NCBI GenBank assembly: GCA_021789565.1
Contig: JAJYJL010000308.1
Location: 1-8,029 of the forward strand
Reading direction: 5' to 3'
From: Acidobacteriota bacterium
GTDB taxonomy: Bacteria; Acidobacteriota; Terriglobia; UBA7540
Length of the DNA stretch: 8,029 bases
Every line of letters starts with the position of its first letter. Position 1 is the stretch's first letter. Positions 1 to 6,003 of the stretch are shown here, in pieces. Under the pieces are notes generated by a model. That model made no database searches. It saw nothing but the letters and a program-made list of their open reading frames with translations, and had not been told where the DNA came from. The position numbers and the translations under genes are program-made.

Positions 1-13
1 AGGATCGGCTATC

Positions 14-155
14 AAAAACGAACCGAAACGAACCCAAAAACGAAGCGGAGAAGTTGTTGAAAACACGTACCTGTGGAAAAAACGAACCTAAAAACGAAGC
101 GGGCCATGTTGTTGAAAATAAATGAGGGCGAAAAAAACGAACCGAAAACAAACCG
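14..155 (+). repeat. Three imperfect tandem copies of a ~54-base AACGAACC-type repeat
   Basis: The core AACGAACCNAAAAACGAAGCGG occurs at 27-48 and 81-102, and a more diverged copy (AACGAACCGAAAACAAACCGG) at about 136-155. A second shared block, GTTGTTGAAAA, follows the first two cores at 53-63 and 108-118. The spacing of the cores is 54 bases, a multiple of three, and frame 1 on the plus strand reads TNPKTKR, TNLKTKR and NEPKTNR from the three copies. Copy 1 has one base fewer between core and second block (AGAA against GCCAT), which brings a TGA into frame at 58-60. It looks like a degenerate coding-type or interspersed repeat rather than a live gene. No CRISPR-like regularity is present. 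Confidence 0.7.
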
Positions 156-289
156 GAGCATTCCCATGGGGCTAGGCGATTGCTTCGGACCGGAGGTTTA
201 CCCTGAGGCAAAGGCCCTCAGACAGCATATCCAGAAAATCACGGAGCGTGGCTCCAATTCGCTATTCCTCGCCGCCCGCGCCGAAGCGA
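156..289. other. Intergenic stretch downstream of the PilZ gene, no gene seen
   Basis: Between the repeat and the end of the PilZ-domain gene I find no convincing coding region. The plus-strand frame that continues from the repeat (GTG at 73 to stop at 313-315) runs into the PilZ gene antisense and resembles no family I know. A perfect 6-base inverted repeat, CTGAGG at 203-208 and CCTCAG at 216-221 with a 7-base loop, could form a small hairpin after the PilZ gene. It has no T-run on either side, so it is at best a weak terminator. Confidence 0.4.
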
Positions 290-1900
290 TCACTTTTCCG
301 CAACCAGGGCTCTGACCACCCGTTCTTTTCGCGTGTCCAGATCCCGGATTTTCTGCCGCAGGGGCGGGAACCTGGACTGCCAGAAAGCCTGCTGCTGGTC
401 GGGGCTGAGGCTTGCCGCCTCGGCTTTAAGGGCGATCTGTTCCCCGACCACGTCCAGCTTGCGGCGGTCGAGCGCCAGGATCTCTTCAAGGTCCTTCATC
501 TCTTCGCGGGAATTTGCGCTCTGCCACAACTGAAAGCGGTAAAGTTCAAGCGCGTCGGCCGAGAGCCCGTCCAGTTGCGGCTGCCATTTTGCGGCCAGCA
601 GGGCCAGGGTCACGCAGACGTCGGCATAGTCAGCAGGACTCTCCATCACGCGGTTCTCGGCGGCATCGATATTGCTTTCAAAGATGCGGGCCACAACAAA
701 GTCATGGAGGGCTTTCAGTTTCCGCCCGCGCTGATGGCCGCTCGCGACGCCGGCAACCACACCCGTGCCCAGCGAGCCCAGGAAGACGAGCACCATGATC
801 CAGGCGGCCGTGAGATGCCGCTTCCTGAAGATCTGGCGGCTCTCCGGTTCGCGCGCCAGAATGGTTTTCCAGGCCTTGTGCGCCAGGGCGACCAGGAGAA
901 GTGCGGCCCCGAGGGAGGCGATTGGCCGGGCCGTGGAGCTCAGGGGAATGGTCAGGCTAAAAATGATCCGCCGAACGTTGAGAGCCACCAGGACGCAGGC
1001 TGCCGCCGCCAGCGCCGTCATCAACGCATAAAGCTTTCCCGCCGGTTTGAGCGGCGCGGGAGGCAGCACGGCGGGTGTTCCCTCGTACCGGATGCTGTAA
1101 ACGATTCGCCGGCTTCCCGCAATACTCTGGCGCCTGCGGATGCGGCCCTGCACCTGAAGCCTCTTGCCCGTGCCGGAGTTTTCCCACTCCAGCGTGACCA
1201 CCTGGCTGACCTCATAGCTCTTTTCGCTGGAGCAGCGGATTTCATCCTTTGAGAGGTTCTCGGTTTGCACAATTTCAACTTCGCCCGTGGCGGTCCGGAC
1301 GGTTACCGGGTGTTGAATGAAGACGGTGCGCGTGCCCGGCTGCGTCCTCGCAGTCTGGCTATCGCCAGGATTCGGGTCTTCTTCCGGGAGAGCGGCGCGC
1401 CCGGCTTCCATCGCAAATTTCCACTCGGTCCTGGCGCCGCAGGATGCGCAGGGCTTTCGCACAGTTCCGCCGGACTCCAGCATTTCAATTTCATCCAGGA
1501 TCAGGGGATGCAGGGTTGCAGAATGGCATTGCTGGCATTCCAGCAGCCCGCGAGACTCGGTGGGCTTCCTGGCCTGCGCCGGAAAGTCGATTCCCCAGAA
1601 AGTGGGATAATTCCCCAGGGCTTCGACACCAAAGTCCATCCTCCCTTCCCGGGAGCTTTCCAGGACATTGACCACCCGGAACTCGCCCCGCAGGTTATTT
1701 TCCATGTTGGTCAGCAGGACTTTGCCACCCGCAGGAACCGGCCGCTCCATCCGGATGCGGGCTCCAAATCGATTGACATCAACGGCGTGTCCATCGCACT
1801 CAAACGACTCCCCTGTTTCAGTGAGGCCCGAGACGTGCAGCGGGATACTGACCATCAGCCGGTCGGACCTGCGCTTCTGCGAATCCTTTTTAAACGCCAT
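290..1900 (-). CDS. PilZ-domain membrane protein with zinc-ribbon-like insert
   Basis: A 536-residue protein of mixed architecture. Residues about 8-95 form a PilZ domain, the usual c-di-GMP receptor fold: the RxxxR motif is R10-R14, and the second motif reads DVNRFG (41-46), with Asn where Ser is usual. Residues 122-125 (CQQC) and 151-154 (CASC) form a CxxC pair like a zinc ribbon. Residues about 190-273 look like a second PilZ-type beta domain (TENLSKDEIRC) lacking a clear RxxxR. Hydrophobic stretches near 289-308, 326-343 and 362-386 are likely membrane segments. The remaining ~150 residues are charged and helical. The ATG at 1900 has AAGGA 10 bases upstream. It follows the pilin gene by 175 bases on the same strand, so a role in pilus, motility or surface control is plausible but inferred. 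The family as a whole is not one I can name. Confidence 0.8.
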   Translation of the reverse strand: MAFKKDSQKRRSDRLMVSIPLHVSGLTETGESFECDGHAVDVNRFGARIRMERPVPAGGKVLLTNMENNLRGEFRVVNVLESSREGRMDFGVEALGNYPTFWGIDFPAQARKPTESRGLLECQQCHSATLHPLILDEIEMLESGGTVRKPCASCGARTEWKFAMEAGRAALPEEDPNPGDSQTARTQPGTRTVFIQHPVTVRTATGEVEIVQTENLSKDEIRCSSEKSYEVSQVVTLEWENSGTGKRLQVQGRIRRRQSIAGSRRIVYSIRYEGTPAVLPPAPLKPAGKLYALMTALAAAACVLVALNVRRIIFSLTIPLSSTARPIASLGAALLLVALAHKAWKTILAREPESRQIFRKRHLTAAWIMVLVFLGSLGTGVVAGVASGHQRGRKLKALHDFVVARIFESNIDAAENRVMESPADYADVCVTLALLAAKWQPQLDGLSADALELYRFQLWQSANSREEMKDLEEILALDRRKLDVVGEQIALKAEAASLSPDQQQAFWQSRFPPLRQKIRDLDTRKERVVRALVAEK

Positions 1901-1994
1901 TGCTGGTCGATCCTTGTGGGAACGGGCCTGTCAGGCGCCCCGCCCGTAAGTATTCGAATCGTCAGGACAGGGCCCGGCCATGAGTGGGAGGAAG

Positions 1995-2052
1995 AAAAAC
2001 AGAGGGGTTTCGAAGGGTCCGCCGTAGAGGGTGCTTCCAACCGATTCCTCTG
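1995..2052 (-). terminator. Possible weak terminator after the pilin gene
   Basis: Read on the minus strand, CAGAGG (2052-2047) can pair with CCTCTG (2005-2000), and the second arm is followed directly by TTTTT (1999-1995). The loop is long, about 41 bases, and would need internal pairing, so this is only a suggestive arrangement. It lies 24 bases beyond the pilin stop, in the right place to separate the pilin transcript from the PilZ gene. The rest of the 175-base gap (1901-2075) shows no promoter I would defend. Confidence 0.2.
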
Positions 2053-2075
2053 AAGAGTGAAATGCGAATTGCGGT

Positions 2076-2612
2076 CTACTGGGAGCACGTTGTCTGCCCG
2101 TGTCCCATCGATCCCTTCAGCACCTGGGCAATAAAGTCCTGCTGGACAACCGATGTGAAGTCCTGGGCGAGGACCGAGTCCTGATTTGCGGGGTCAATCG
2201 AATAGTACTGATCGCCGGTGGTGCAGGGCACGGATGGAATCGCTTTCAAGGTGTAAGTTTCAACTTTGCCGTCAACCACGGGCCCGGGAATGTAGAGGTA
2301 GGAATAACCGCCCTTCTCGCCATGAGATAACATGCCGTCGATCAAGGCCGCAGCGTGGCTTGATGCAGACTGCGCGGAAGGGCCGAGCTCTCCGAGAGTG
2401 GGGGTGTAACCGTGATTGTAGGTGACGGCGTAGGTGACTTCCGCCGCCTCGATGGTTTTCAGGTTCTCGACCGCCGCCGCCTGGTTTGCCGCCATACGCG
2501 CCCGCATCAGGTTGGGAACCTCGATGGCTGCAAGGATCAGCAGGACCGTGACCACGATCATCAGTTCTATCACGGAGAAGCCGCGTGGCGCAGCGGAGCG
2601 CTTATCCGGCAT
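2076..2612 (-). CDS. Type IV pilin-like protein (prepilin)
   Basis: A 178-residue prepilin. The short positively charged leader ends at G11, followed by mature F12-S-V-I-E with the conserved Glu at mature position 5. The hydrophobic helix runs to about residue 31 and continues into PNLMRARMAANQAAAVENLK, typical of class IVa pilins and GspG-like pseudopilins. The prepilin peptidase would cut between G11 and F12. The C-terminal domain has two cysteines, C130 and C176, which could close the disulphide-bounded D-region loop. The start lies 6 bases after the ygfZ stop, and no good Shine-Dalgarno is seen (ACTTCC precedes ATG), so translation may depend on coupling to ygfZ. It could be a major pilin, a minor pilin or a type II secretion pseudopilin; no other pilus assembly genes are in view to decide. 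Confidence 0.88.
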   Translation of the reverse strand: MPDKRSAAPRGFSVIELMIVVTVLLILAAIEVPNLMRARMAANQAAAVENLKTIEAAEVTYAVTYNHGYTPTLGELGPSAQSASSHAAALIDGMLSHGEKGGYSYLYIPGPVVDGKVETYTLKAIPSVPCTTGDQYYSIDPANQDSVLAQDFTSVVQQDFIAQVLKGSMGHGQTTCSQ

Positions 2613-2618
2613 GGAAGT

Positions 2619-3713
2619 TCACTCTGCGGGGGCAGGCCGTTGATAGAAAGGCAGGGCGGTCACTTCCGCCGCGGCGCCGGAGGCCGTCTGCAGCCGTGTG
2701 CCGGGTTCCAGGTGCTCCTTGCGAAGATAGGCAAGAGCAATGGTTGCTTGCAGCGTGGGTGAAACACAGGCGCTGGTAACCTCCCCAACTTCTTTCCCGT
2801 CGAGGGTCAATTTTTCGCCACTGGCAGGCGGCTGAGTGCTTTCGATCTTCACCCCGGCCAGCCTCCAGTTGACGTGACCGCGGCTTCTGGCCCGCTCCAC
2901 GATTTCCTGGCCAATGTAGCAGCCCTTGTTGAAGCTGAGGGCGTTCATCAGGTTGGCTTCGAGCGGCAGAGTATCCTCGCCCAGTTCTGAACCGTAGCGG
3001 GGAATGCCGGCCTCGATTCGCAGGGACTCCAGCGCTTCGCTCCCGCAGGGCAGCATGCCGTAACTTGGCGCCTGCCCGCACGCCGCTCCCCACAAACCCA
3101 TCATGCCTTTGGCTCCCACCCAGACCTCGTAGCCTTCTTCGCCCGTATTGCTCATGCGGACGACCCGGACAGGAAAGCCGGCGTAATTTGTGGCAAAGTG
3201 TTCGAACTCTTTCATCGAGGGCAGGTCCACGTGCAAAGTCTTTTCCAGCAAGCCCGCAGCCTGCGGTCCCTCAAAGGCCAGGGCGAAGATCTCCAACGGT
3301 TCCACCTGCACCTGGTCCCCGATAATGTATCGGCGAAGAATCTCCATGGCTTTAGAGCGCAGGTCGGCGTCGGTATCCACCAGCAGGCGGTCCTGGGCGG
3401 CGTAAACGCGCAGGTCGGCCAGGATCTGTCCCTGGGGATTCAGCAGCGTCGCGTAGGTACCCTGGCCCGCGGCCAAGTTCTTGATGTCGTTGGAGACGAT
3501 GCGGTGCAGAAACTTTGAGGCGTCCCGCCCCGCCAGCGAAAATTTCGCCCGGAATGAAAAATCAAAGAGCCCCGCGGCCGTGCGCACCGCCTGGTGCTCC
3601 TCAGCGGGCTGGGTGAAGCGTGCGGGAACGGTGGCGCCATGGTATTCCGCAAGCGTTGCGCCCTGGGAGAGGTGGTAGTCCGCCAGAGGACTTCGCATCA
3701 GGTCTGCTGTCAT
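2619..3713 (-). CDS. ygfZ: YgfZ/GcvT-like folate-binding Fe-S maturation protein
   Basis: A 364-residue member of the YgfZ/IBA57 (CAF17) branch of the GcvT aminomethyltransferase fold. The diagnostic signature KGCYIGQE is at residues 263-270, with the conserved Cys at 265, followed by ERARSRGHVNWRL. That motif separates YgfZ-type proteins from true glycine-cleavage T proteins. YgfZ proteins bind tetrahydrofolate and support assembly or repair of certain [4Fe-4S] enzymes in the cytoplasm. The length is close to that of GcvT and longer than E. coli YgfZ, and the N-terminal part (AVRTAAGLFDFSFRAKF, FLHRIVSNDI) is strongly GcvT-like. GAGGA stands 9 bases before the ATG. Placement just after SUF genes and an Rrf2 gene fits an Fe-S role. 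Confidence 0.9.
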   Translation of the reverse strand: MTADLMRSPLADYHLSQGATLAEYHGATVPARFTQPAEEHQAVRTAAGLFDFSFRAKFSLAGRDASKFLHRIVSNDIKNLAAGQGTYATLLNPQGQILADLRVYAAQDRLLVDTDADLRSKAMEILRRYIIGDQVQVEPLEIFALAFEGPQAAGLLEKTLHVDLPSMKEFEHFATNYAGFPVRVVRMSNTGEEGYEVWVGAKGMMGLWGAACGQAPSYGMLPCGSEALESLRIEAGIPRYGSELGEDTLPLEANLMNALSFNKGCYIGQEIVERARSRGHVNWRLAGVKIESTQPPASGEKLTLDGKEVGEVTSACVSPTLQATIALAYLRKEHLEPGTRLQTASGAAAEVTALPFYQRPAPAE

Positions 3714-3793
3714 CAGTTGTTATCCTCGAGAAGGGTGGATTTGAAAGATGGGGAAGCGCGCGGGAGCGGATGCCGGAAGCTCTCAATAGATCC

Positions 3794-4187
3794 CTATTTG
3801 TCGATCTGGATGGGCATAGCCACCGGCCTCACCGGCGCGGGAGTCACTTTCACCAGATGGCCTGTCCACGACGTCATTTCCGCCTCATTGGAGAGCAGGT
3901 CTTTCAGTGTGGTCTTGCTCAGCACCTGGTCAATCACCTGCTGCACCGCGCGCCACAAGGAACGGACAGAGCAGTCTACGGAATTCGCACAGGAGCTTTC
4001 ACTGCCGGAATGTTCCTCGCAAAATCCCGGATCGTAGAGCTCGCCGCAGGATGCGCATCAGCTTGGCGACGTAAAAATTGGAGATGCCTTCCTTCTGGGC
4101 GATCTTCGGAATGGTGAGACTTTCGCCTTCCCGAGCCAGCCGCAGCAGGCACCGCAATCCGTATTCTTCCTGGGACGTCAGTTTCAT
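3794..4187 (-). pseudogene. Rrf2-family transcriptional regulator, broken by an internal deletion/frameshift
   Basis: Two halves of one Rrf2 regulator lie in different frames. The first, from ATG 4187, gives MKLTSQEEYGLRCLLRLARE and the winged-helix DNA-binding segment (IPKIAQKEGISNFYVAKLMRILRR, residues 26-49). It then runs out of family sequence and stops at 3999-4001 after 62 codons. The second starts at about 4045 as GELYDPGFCEEHSG and reads 83 codons to a TAG at 3796-3794. It carries three cysteines (FCEEH, SCANS, DCSVRSLW), as in IscR/NsrR-type [2Fe-2S] sensors, plus the dimerisation helix. The wing and the LARP-type linker, about 30-35 residues, are absent at the joint. The total of 394 bases is one base over a multiple of three, so the locus cannot make a normal regulator as read. 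An intact version would be about 165 residues, normal for Rrf2. The alternative is an assembly or sequencing error. Confidence 0.85.
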
Positions 4188-4193
4188 GTTGAC

Positions 4194-4200
4194 TCTCCCT
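4194..4200 (-). promoter_or_regulatory. Strong ribosome binding site of the Rrf2 gene
   Basis: AGGGAGA on the minus strand stands 6 bases upstream of the ATG at 4187. It fixes the start of the Rrf2 gene and is the best Shine-Dalgarno match in the window, although the gene behind it is disrupted. The 52-base gap between sufT and this gene shows no clear promoter. Confidence 0.6.
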
Positions 4201-4239
4201 GCCGTGTGCTCGCGCGCAACGGGACTGCCCGGCCAACTC

Positions 4240-4662
4240 TTACATCATGCCCAGTTGCAGCCTGGCCGCTTCCGACATCATGTCCGGATTCCACGGGGGA
4301 TCCCACACCACTTCCACTGTCACGTCTTTCGGTTTGGCCATTACGCGAATCTTGTCTTCCACTTCGCCGGGCAGCGATTGGGCCGCGGGGCACGCCGGGC
4401 TGGTGAGCGTCATCTTCACGGCAACTTCCGACGACGGCGTGACGCTGATGTCATATACCAGACCCAGCTCGTAAATATTGACGGGAATCTCCGGGTCGAA
4501 ACAGGTCTTGACCGCCTCGACCACCTTTTCCTTCAAGGCGTCGGCGTCGGCAGCGCCGCCGGCTGAAGTTTGTTCGGCAGCCGGTTGTTCCGTTTCGGAT
4601 TTTGCAGTTGCCGTTTCGTTCTCAGCAGCCTGCGGTTCGCTGATCTTGTTGTTTTCGTCCAT
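4240..4662 (-). CDS. sufT: SufT-like Fe-S maturation protein (MIP18/DUF59 family)
   Basis: A 140-residue MIP18/DUF59-family protein. The core starts near residue 41 and shows the family landmarks DPEIPVNIYELGLVYDI (56-72), the conserved Cys in MTLTSPACP (C91), and the closing WDPPWNPDMMS (120-130). SufT-type members help deliver or mature Fe-S clusters on client proteins in the cytoplasm; phenylacetate-oxidation PaaD proteins share the fold, but the SUF context argues for SufT. The first ~40 residues are rich in Ala, Glu, Gln and Thr, look disordered and are not part of the domain. The gene starts 13 bases after the sufU stop, with AGGA overlapping that stop, so the two are probably coupled. 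Confidence 0.9.
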   Translation of the reverse strand: MDENNKISEPQAAENETATAKSETEQPAAEQTSAGGAADADALKEKVVEAVKTCFDPEIPVNIYELGLVYDISVTPSSEVAVKMTLTSPACPAAQSLPGEVEDKIRVMAKPKDVTVEVVWDPPWNPDMMSEAARLQLGMM

Positions 4663-4673
4663 GCTGAACCCAT

Positions 4674-4677
4674 TCCT
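4674..4677 (-). promoter_or_regulatory. sufT ribosome binding site overlapping the sufU stop
   Basis: The minus strand reads TAGGA, where TAG (4678-4676) is the sufU stop and AGGA (4677-4674) is the likely Shine-Dalgarno for the sufT ATG at 4662, 11 bases on. A nearer ATG (4673) is out of frame and opens only a shadow frame. The overlap suggests translational coupling of sufU and sufT. Confidence 0.45.
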
Positions 4678-5131
4678 ATTCGGTGCTTACGGTTTTCTCC
4701 TCGCCCTTCAGCGCCGACCGCAGCGTGTGCCAGGCCAGCGTCGCGCACTTCACTCGCATGGGAAATTCCGCCACCCCGGAAAAAACCGCCAGCTTGCCAA
4801 GCGGCGGGTCTCCCGCCAGTTTGCCGTTTGATTCGCCGGTTACCAAAGCGTGGAACTTTTCAAACATCGCATCGGCTTCACCAAGCGTCTTGCCCTTCAG
4901 CGTTTCGGTCAGCAGCGAGGCCGAGGATGTTGAAATCGCGCAGCCGGAACCCTGAAAACTCACATCGCTGATACGGCCGTTCTCGGTCTTCAGGTAAATC
5001 GTGACCCGGTCGCCGCACAGCGGGTTGTAACCCTCCGCGTGATGATTGGCGCCTTCCAGCACACGATAGTTCCGGGGCTTCTTGCTGTGGTCGAGAATCA
5101 CTTCCTGGTAGAGTCCCCTGATATCCGACAT
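4676..5131 (-). CDS. sufU: SufU iron-sulfur assembly protein (NifU N-terminal/IscU fold)
   Basis: A 151-residue SufU. It has the N-terminal DLYQEVILDH-type helix (GLYQEVILDHSKKPRNYR, 6-23), then YNPLCGD with C39 and D41, GSGCAIS with C64, and RVKCATLAW with C129. These three Cys and one Asp match the zinc ligands of SufU. The long stretch between GSGCAIS and the last Cys, including FHALVTGE, is the SufU-specific insertion that distinguishes it from IscU. SufU accepts persulfide sulfur from SufS through its zinc site and so stimulates the desulfurase. Length is normal. The start at 5131 has GGAG about 13 bases upstream, a loose but acceptable spacing. It follows the phosphatase gene by 41 bases. 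Confidence 0.94.
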   Translation of the reverse strand: MSDIRGLYQEVILDHSKKPRNYRVLEGANHHAEGYNPLCGDRVTIYLKTENGRISDVSFQGSGCAISTSSASLLTETLKGKTLGEADAMFEKFHALVTGESNGKLAGDPPLGKLAVFSGVAEFPMRVKCATLAWHTLRSALKGEEKTVSTE

Positions 5132-5172
5132 GGTATTCTAATTTCTCCAACCTGATCTGCCGCGCGATGCGC

Positions 5173-5673
5173 TTAAGCGTGCGCAATTTCTCGCGAAAAC
5201 CGCATGACCCACTGTTTTTGTTCTTCAGTCTCGGGTACCGAACACCCTCGCGCTTCTCGAAGCCTTGCGAACGCAGCGTCGGGGTGCAAACCAGCCGAGA
5301 CGAGCAGGCAAGCAGCCAGCAACGCAGACCGGCCAATACCCTGGCGGCAGTGAAGCGCAACATTCTTGCCTTCAGTAAGCCGTTCCTCGACTTCCCGAAT
5401 CAGACGGACACTCTCGCCGTAGTCCTGGGGCACCGAACGGTCCGGGACAGGGTATGAGGTATAGTGGATACCAGCCGCCTTCGAGAGTTGTTTCTCTGAC
5501 GCAAGTCCCAGTTCGGCCTCCTCGTCCGTGGTCAGCAAAGAAACCACAGCGTCAATCCCGGAAGCTTTCCAGGCCCGAACTTCGTCCTCCAACCAGTCGT
5601 TCCCGCGGGGACGGCCTACGATGGCCAGCCTTCCCTTCCACGGTCCGTCAATCCAGTAAATCTCCGGTTTCAT
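5173..5673 (-). CDS. Cysteine-based protein phosphatase (dual-specificity/tyrosine type)
   Basis: A 166-residue protein with the P-loop signature HCRQGIGRS (108-116): C109 is the nucleophile and R115 the phosphate-binding Arg of CX5R phosphatases. The likely general acid is D78 in YPVPDRSVP. The arrangement, with a WIDGPWKGRLAIVGRPRG N-terminus and an internal VVSLLTTDEEAELG stretch, resembles compact dual-specificity or cyclin-dependent-kinase-inhibitor-3-like phosphatases. It is cytoplasmic, with no signal or membrane segment. The substrate cannot be told from sequence; phosphotyrosine, phosphoserine/threonine or a small phosphorylated molecule are all possible. It lies between the ParB-like gene (20-base gap) and sufU, on the same strand, which is unexpected company for a phosphatase. 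No strong Shine-Dalgarno precedes ATG 5673. Confidence 0.88.
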   Translation of the reverse strand: MKPEIYWIDGPWKGRLAIVGRPRGNDWLEDEVRAWKASGIDAVVSLLTTDEEAELGLASEKQLSKAAGIHYTSYPVPDRSVPQDYGESVRLIREVEERLTEGKNVALHCRQGIGRSALLAACLLVSAGLHPDAAFARLREARGCSVPETEEQKQWVMRFSREIAHA

Positions 5674-5693
5674 AGGCTTGTCATGCTCGCTGC

Positions 5694-5936
5694 CTAGTTA
5701 TCTTCCCTCTCGATGACTTCGCGTGGCAGAGCGTCGACATCGATACCGCGCCGCCGCAGGACCTCTATGCGATGGTGCCCGTCAAGAACGGTTCCGTCGG
5801 GACGGGTCTTAAGGGAGTGCTGATGTCCCGGCTTCAAGGACTGTGTGATCGTTTCGGTCGTGAGTTTTTCCATGGCCAACAGCTTCGTCCTGTTTAAGGC
5901 ATCTTCCGGATGCAAAGGCTTGAGCGGTGGCTTCAT
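5694..5936 (-). CDS. Small ParB/sulfiredoxin-like protein
   Basis: An 80-residue protein. Its clearest feature is DGTVLDGHHRIEVLRRRGID (47-66), which matches the core of the ParB/Srx superfamily, where ParB has a GERR-type and sulfiredoxin a GCHR-type box in the same place. The preceding residues (LTTETITQSLKPGHQHSLKT, 25-44) could supply the first beta-strand and helix of a minimal domain. It is shorter than typical ParB N-terminal domains and has no helix-turn-helix, so chromosome partitioning is unlikely. It contains no cysteine, so sulfiredoxin chemistry is also unlikely. ATP/CTP binding or kinase-like activity is possible but untested. It probably shares a transcript with the phosphatase 20 bases downstream. 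The Shine-Dalgarno (GGGGA, about 12 bases off) is weak. Confidence 0.65.
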   Translation of the reverse strand: MKPPLKPLHPEDALNRTKLLAMEKLTTETITQSLKPGHQHSLKTRPDGTVLDGHHRIEVLRRRGIDVDALPREVIEREDN

Positions 5937-6003
5937 TTCTGCTTTTGTCCCCGGTTTCTTCCGTAGAACTCAGTCTCTATCTCCTGCCTTCGACCATCCG
6001 ACA

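Noticed and set aside
14..155. CRISPR array
   Set aside because: Only three imperfect copies, with repeat parts that vary in length and no distinct spacers; the periodicity is coding-like.
73..315. Small plus-strand gene starting at GTG 73
   Set aside because: It consists of the repeat followed by unrelated sequence running into the PilZ gene antisense. No ribosome site or family resemblance supports it.
248..1252. A 334-codon plus-strand open frame opposite the PilZ gene
   Set aside because: It lies antisense to a gene with clear PilZ, CxxC and membrane features. Its product is rich in Arg, Gly, Pro and His without motifs, as expected from the complement of a GC-rich gene.
1901..1975. GC-rich inverted repeat (GCCTG-A-CAGGC) before the PilZ gene
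   Set aside because: The loop is a single base, so it would fold poorly. There is no T-run, and no operator family I recognise fits it.
1265..2053. A 262-codon plus-strand open frame over the 5' part of the PilZ gene
   Set aside because: Antisense shadow with no recognisable domain; the minus strand codes for the PilZ domain and has a ribosome binding site.
3976..4236. An 86-codon minus-strand frame beginning MAGQSRC
   Set aside because: It runs out of frame through the Rrf2 gene, and neither Rrf2 half is read in it. It is not a rescue of the broken gene.
5694..5936. ParB partitioning protein or antitoxin
   Set aside because: It has no helix-turn-helix or dimerisation part and no ParA or toxin gene nearby; only the small GHHR core is present.
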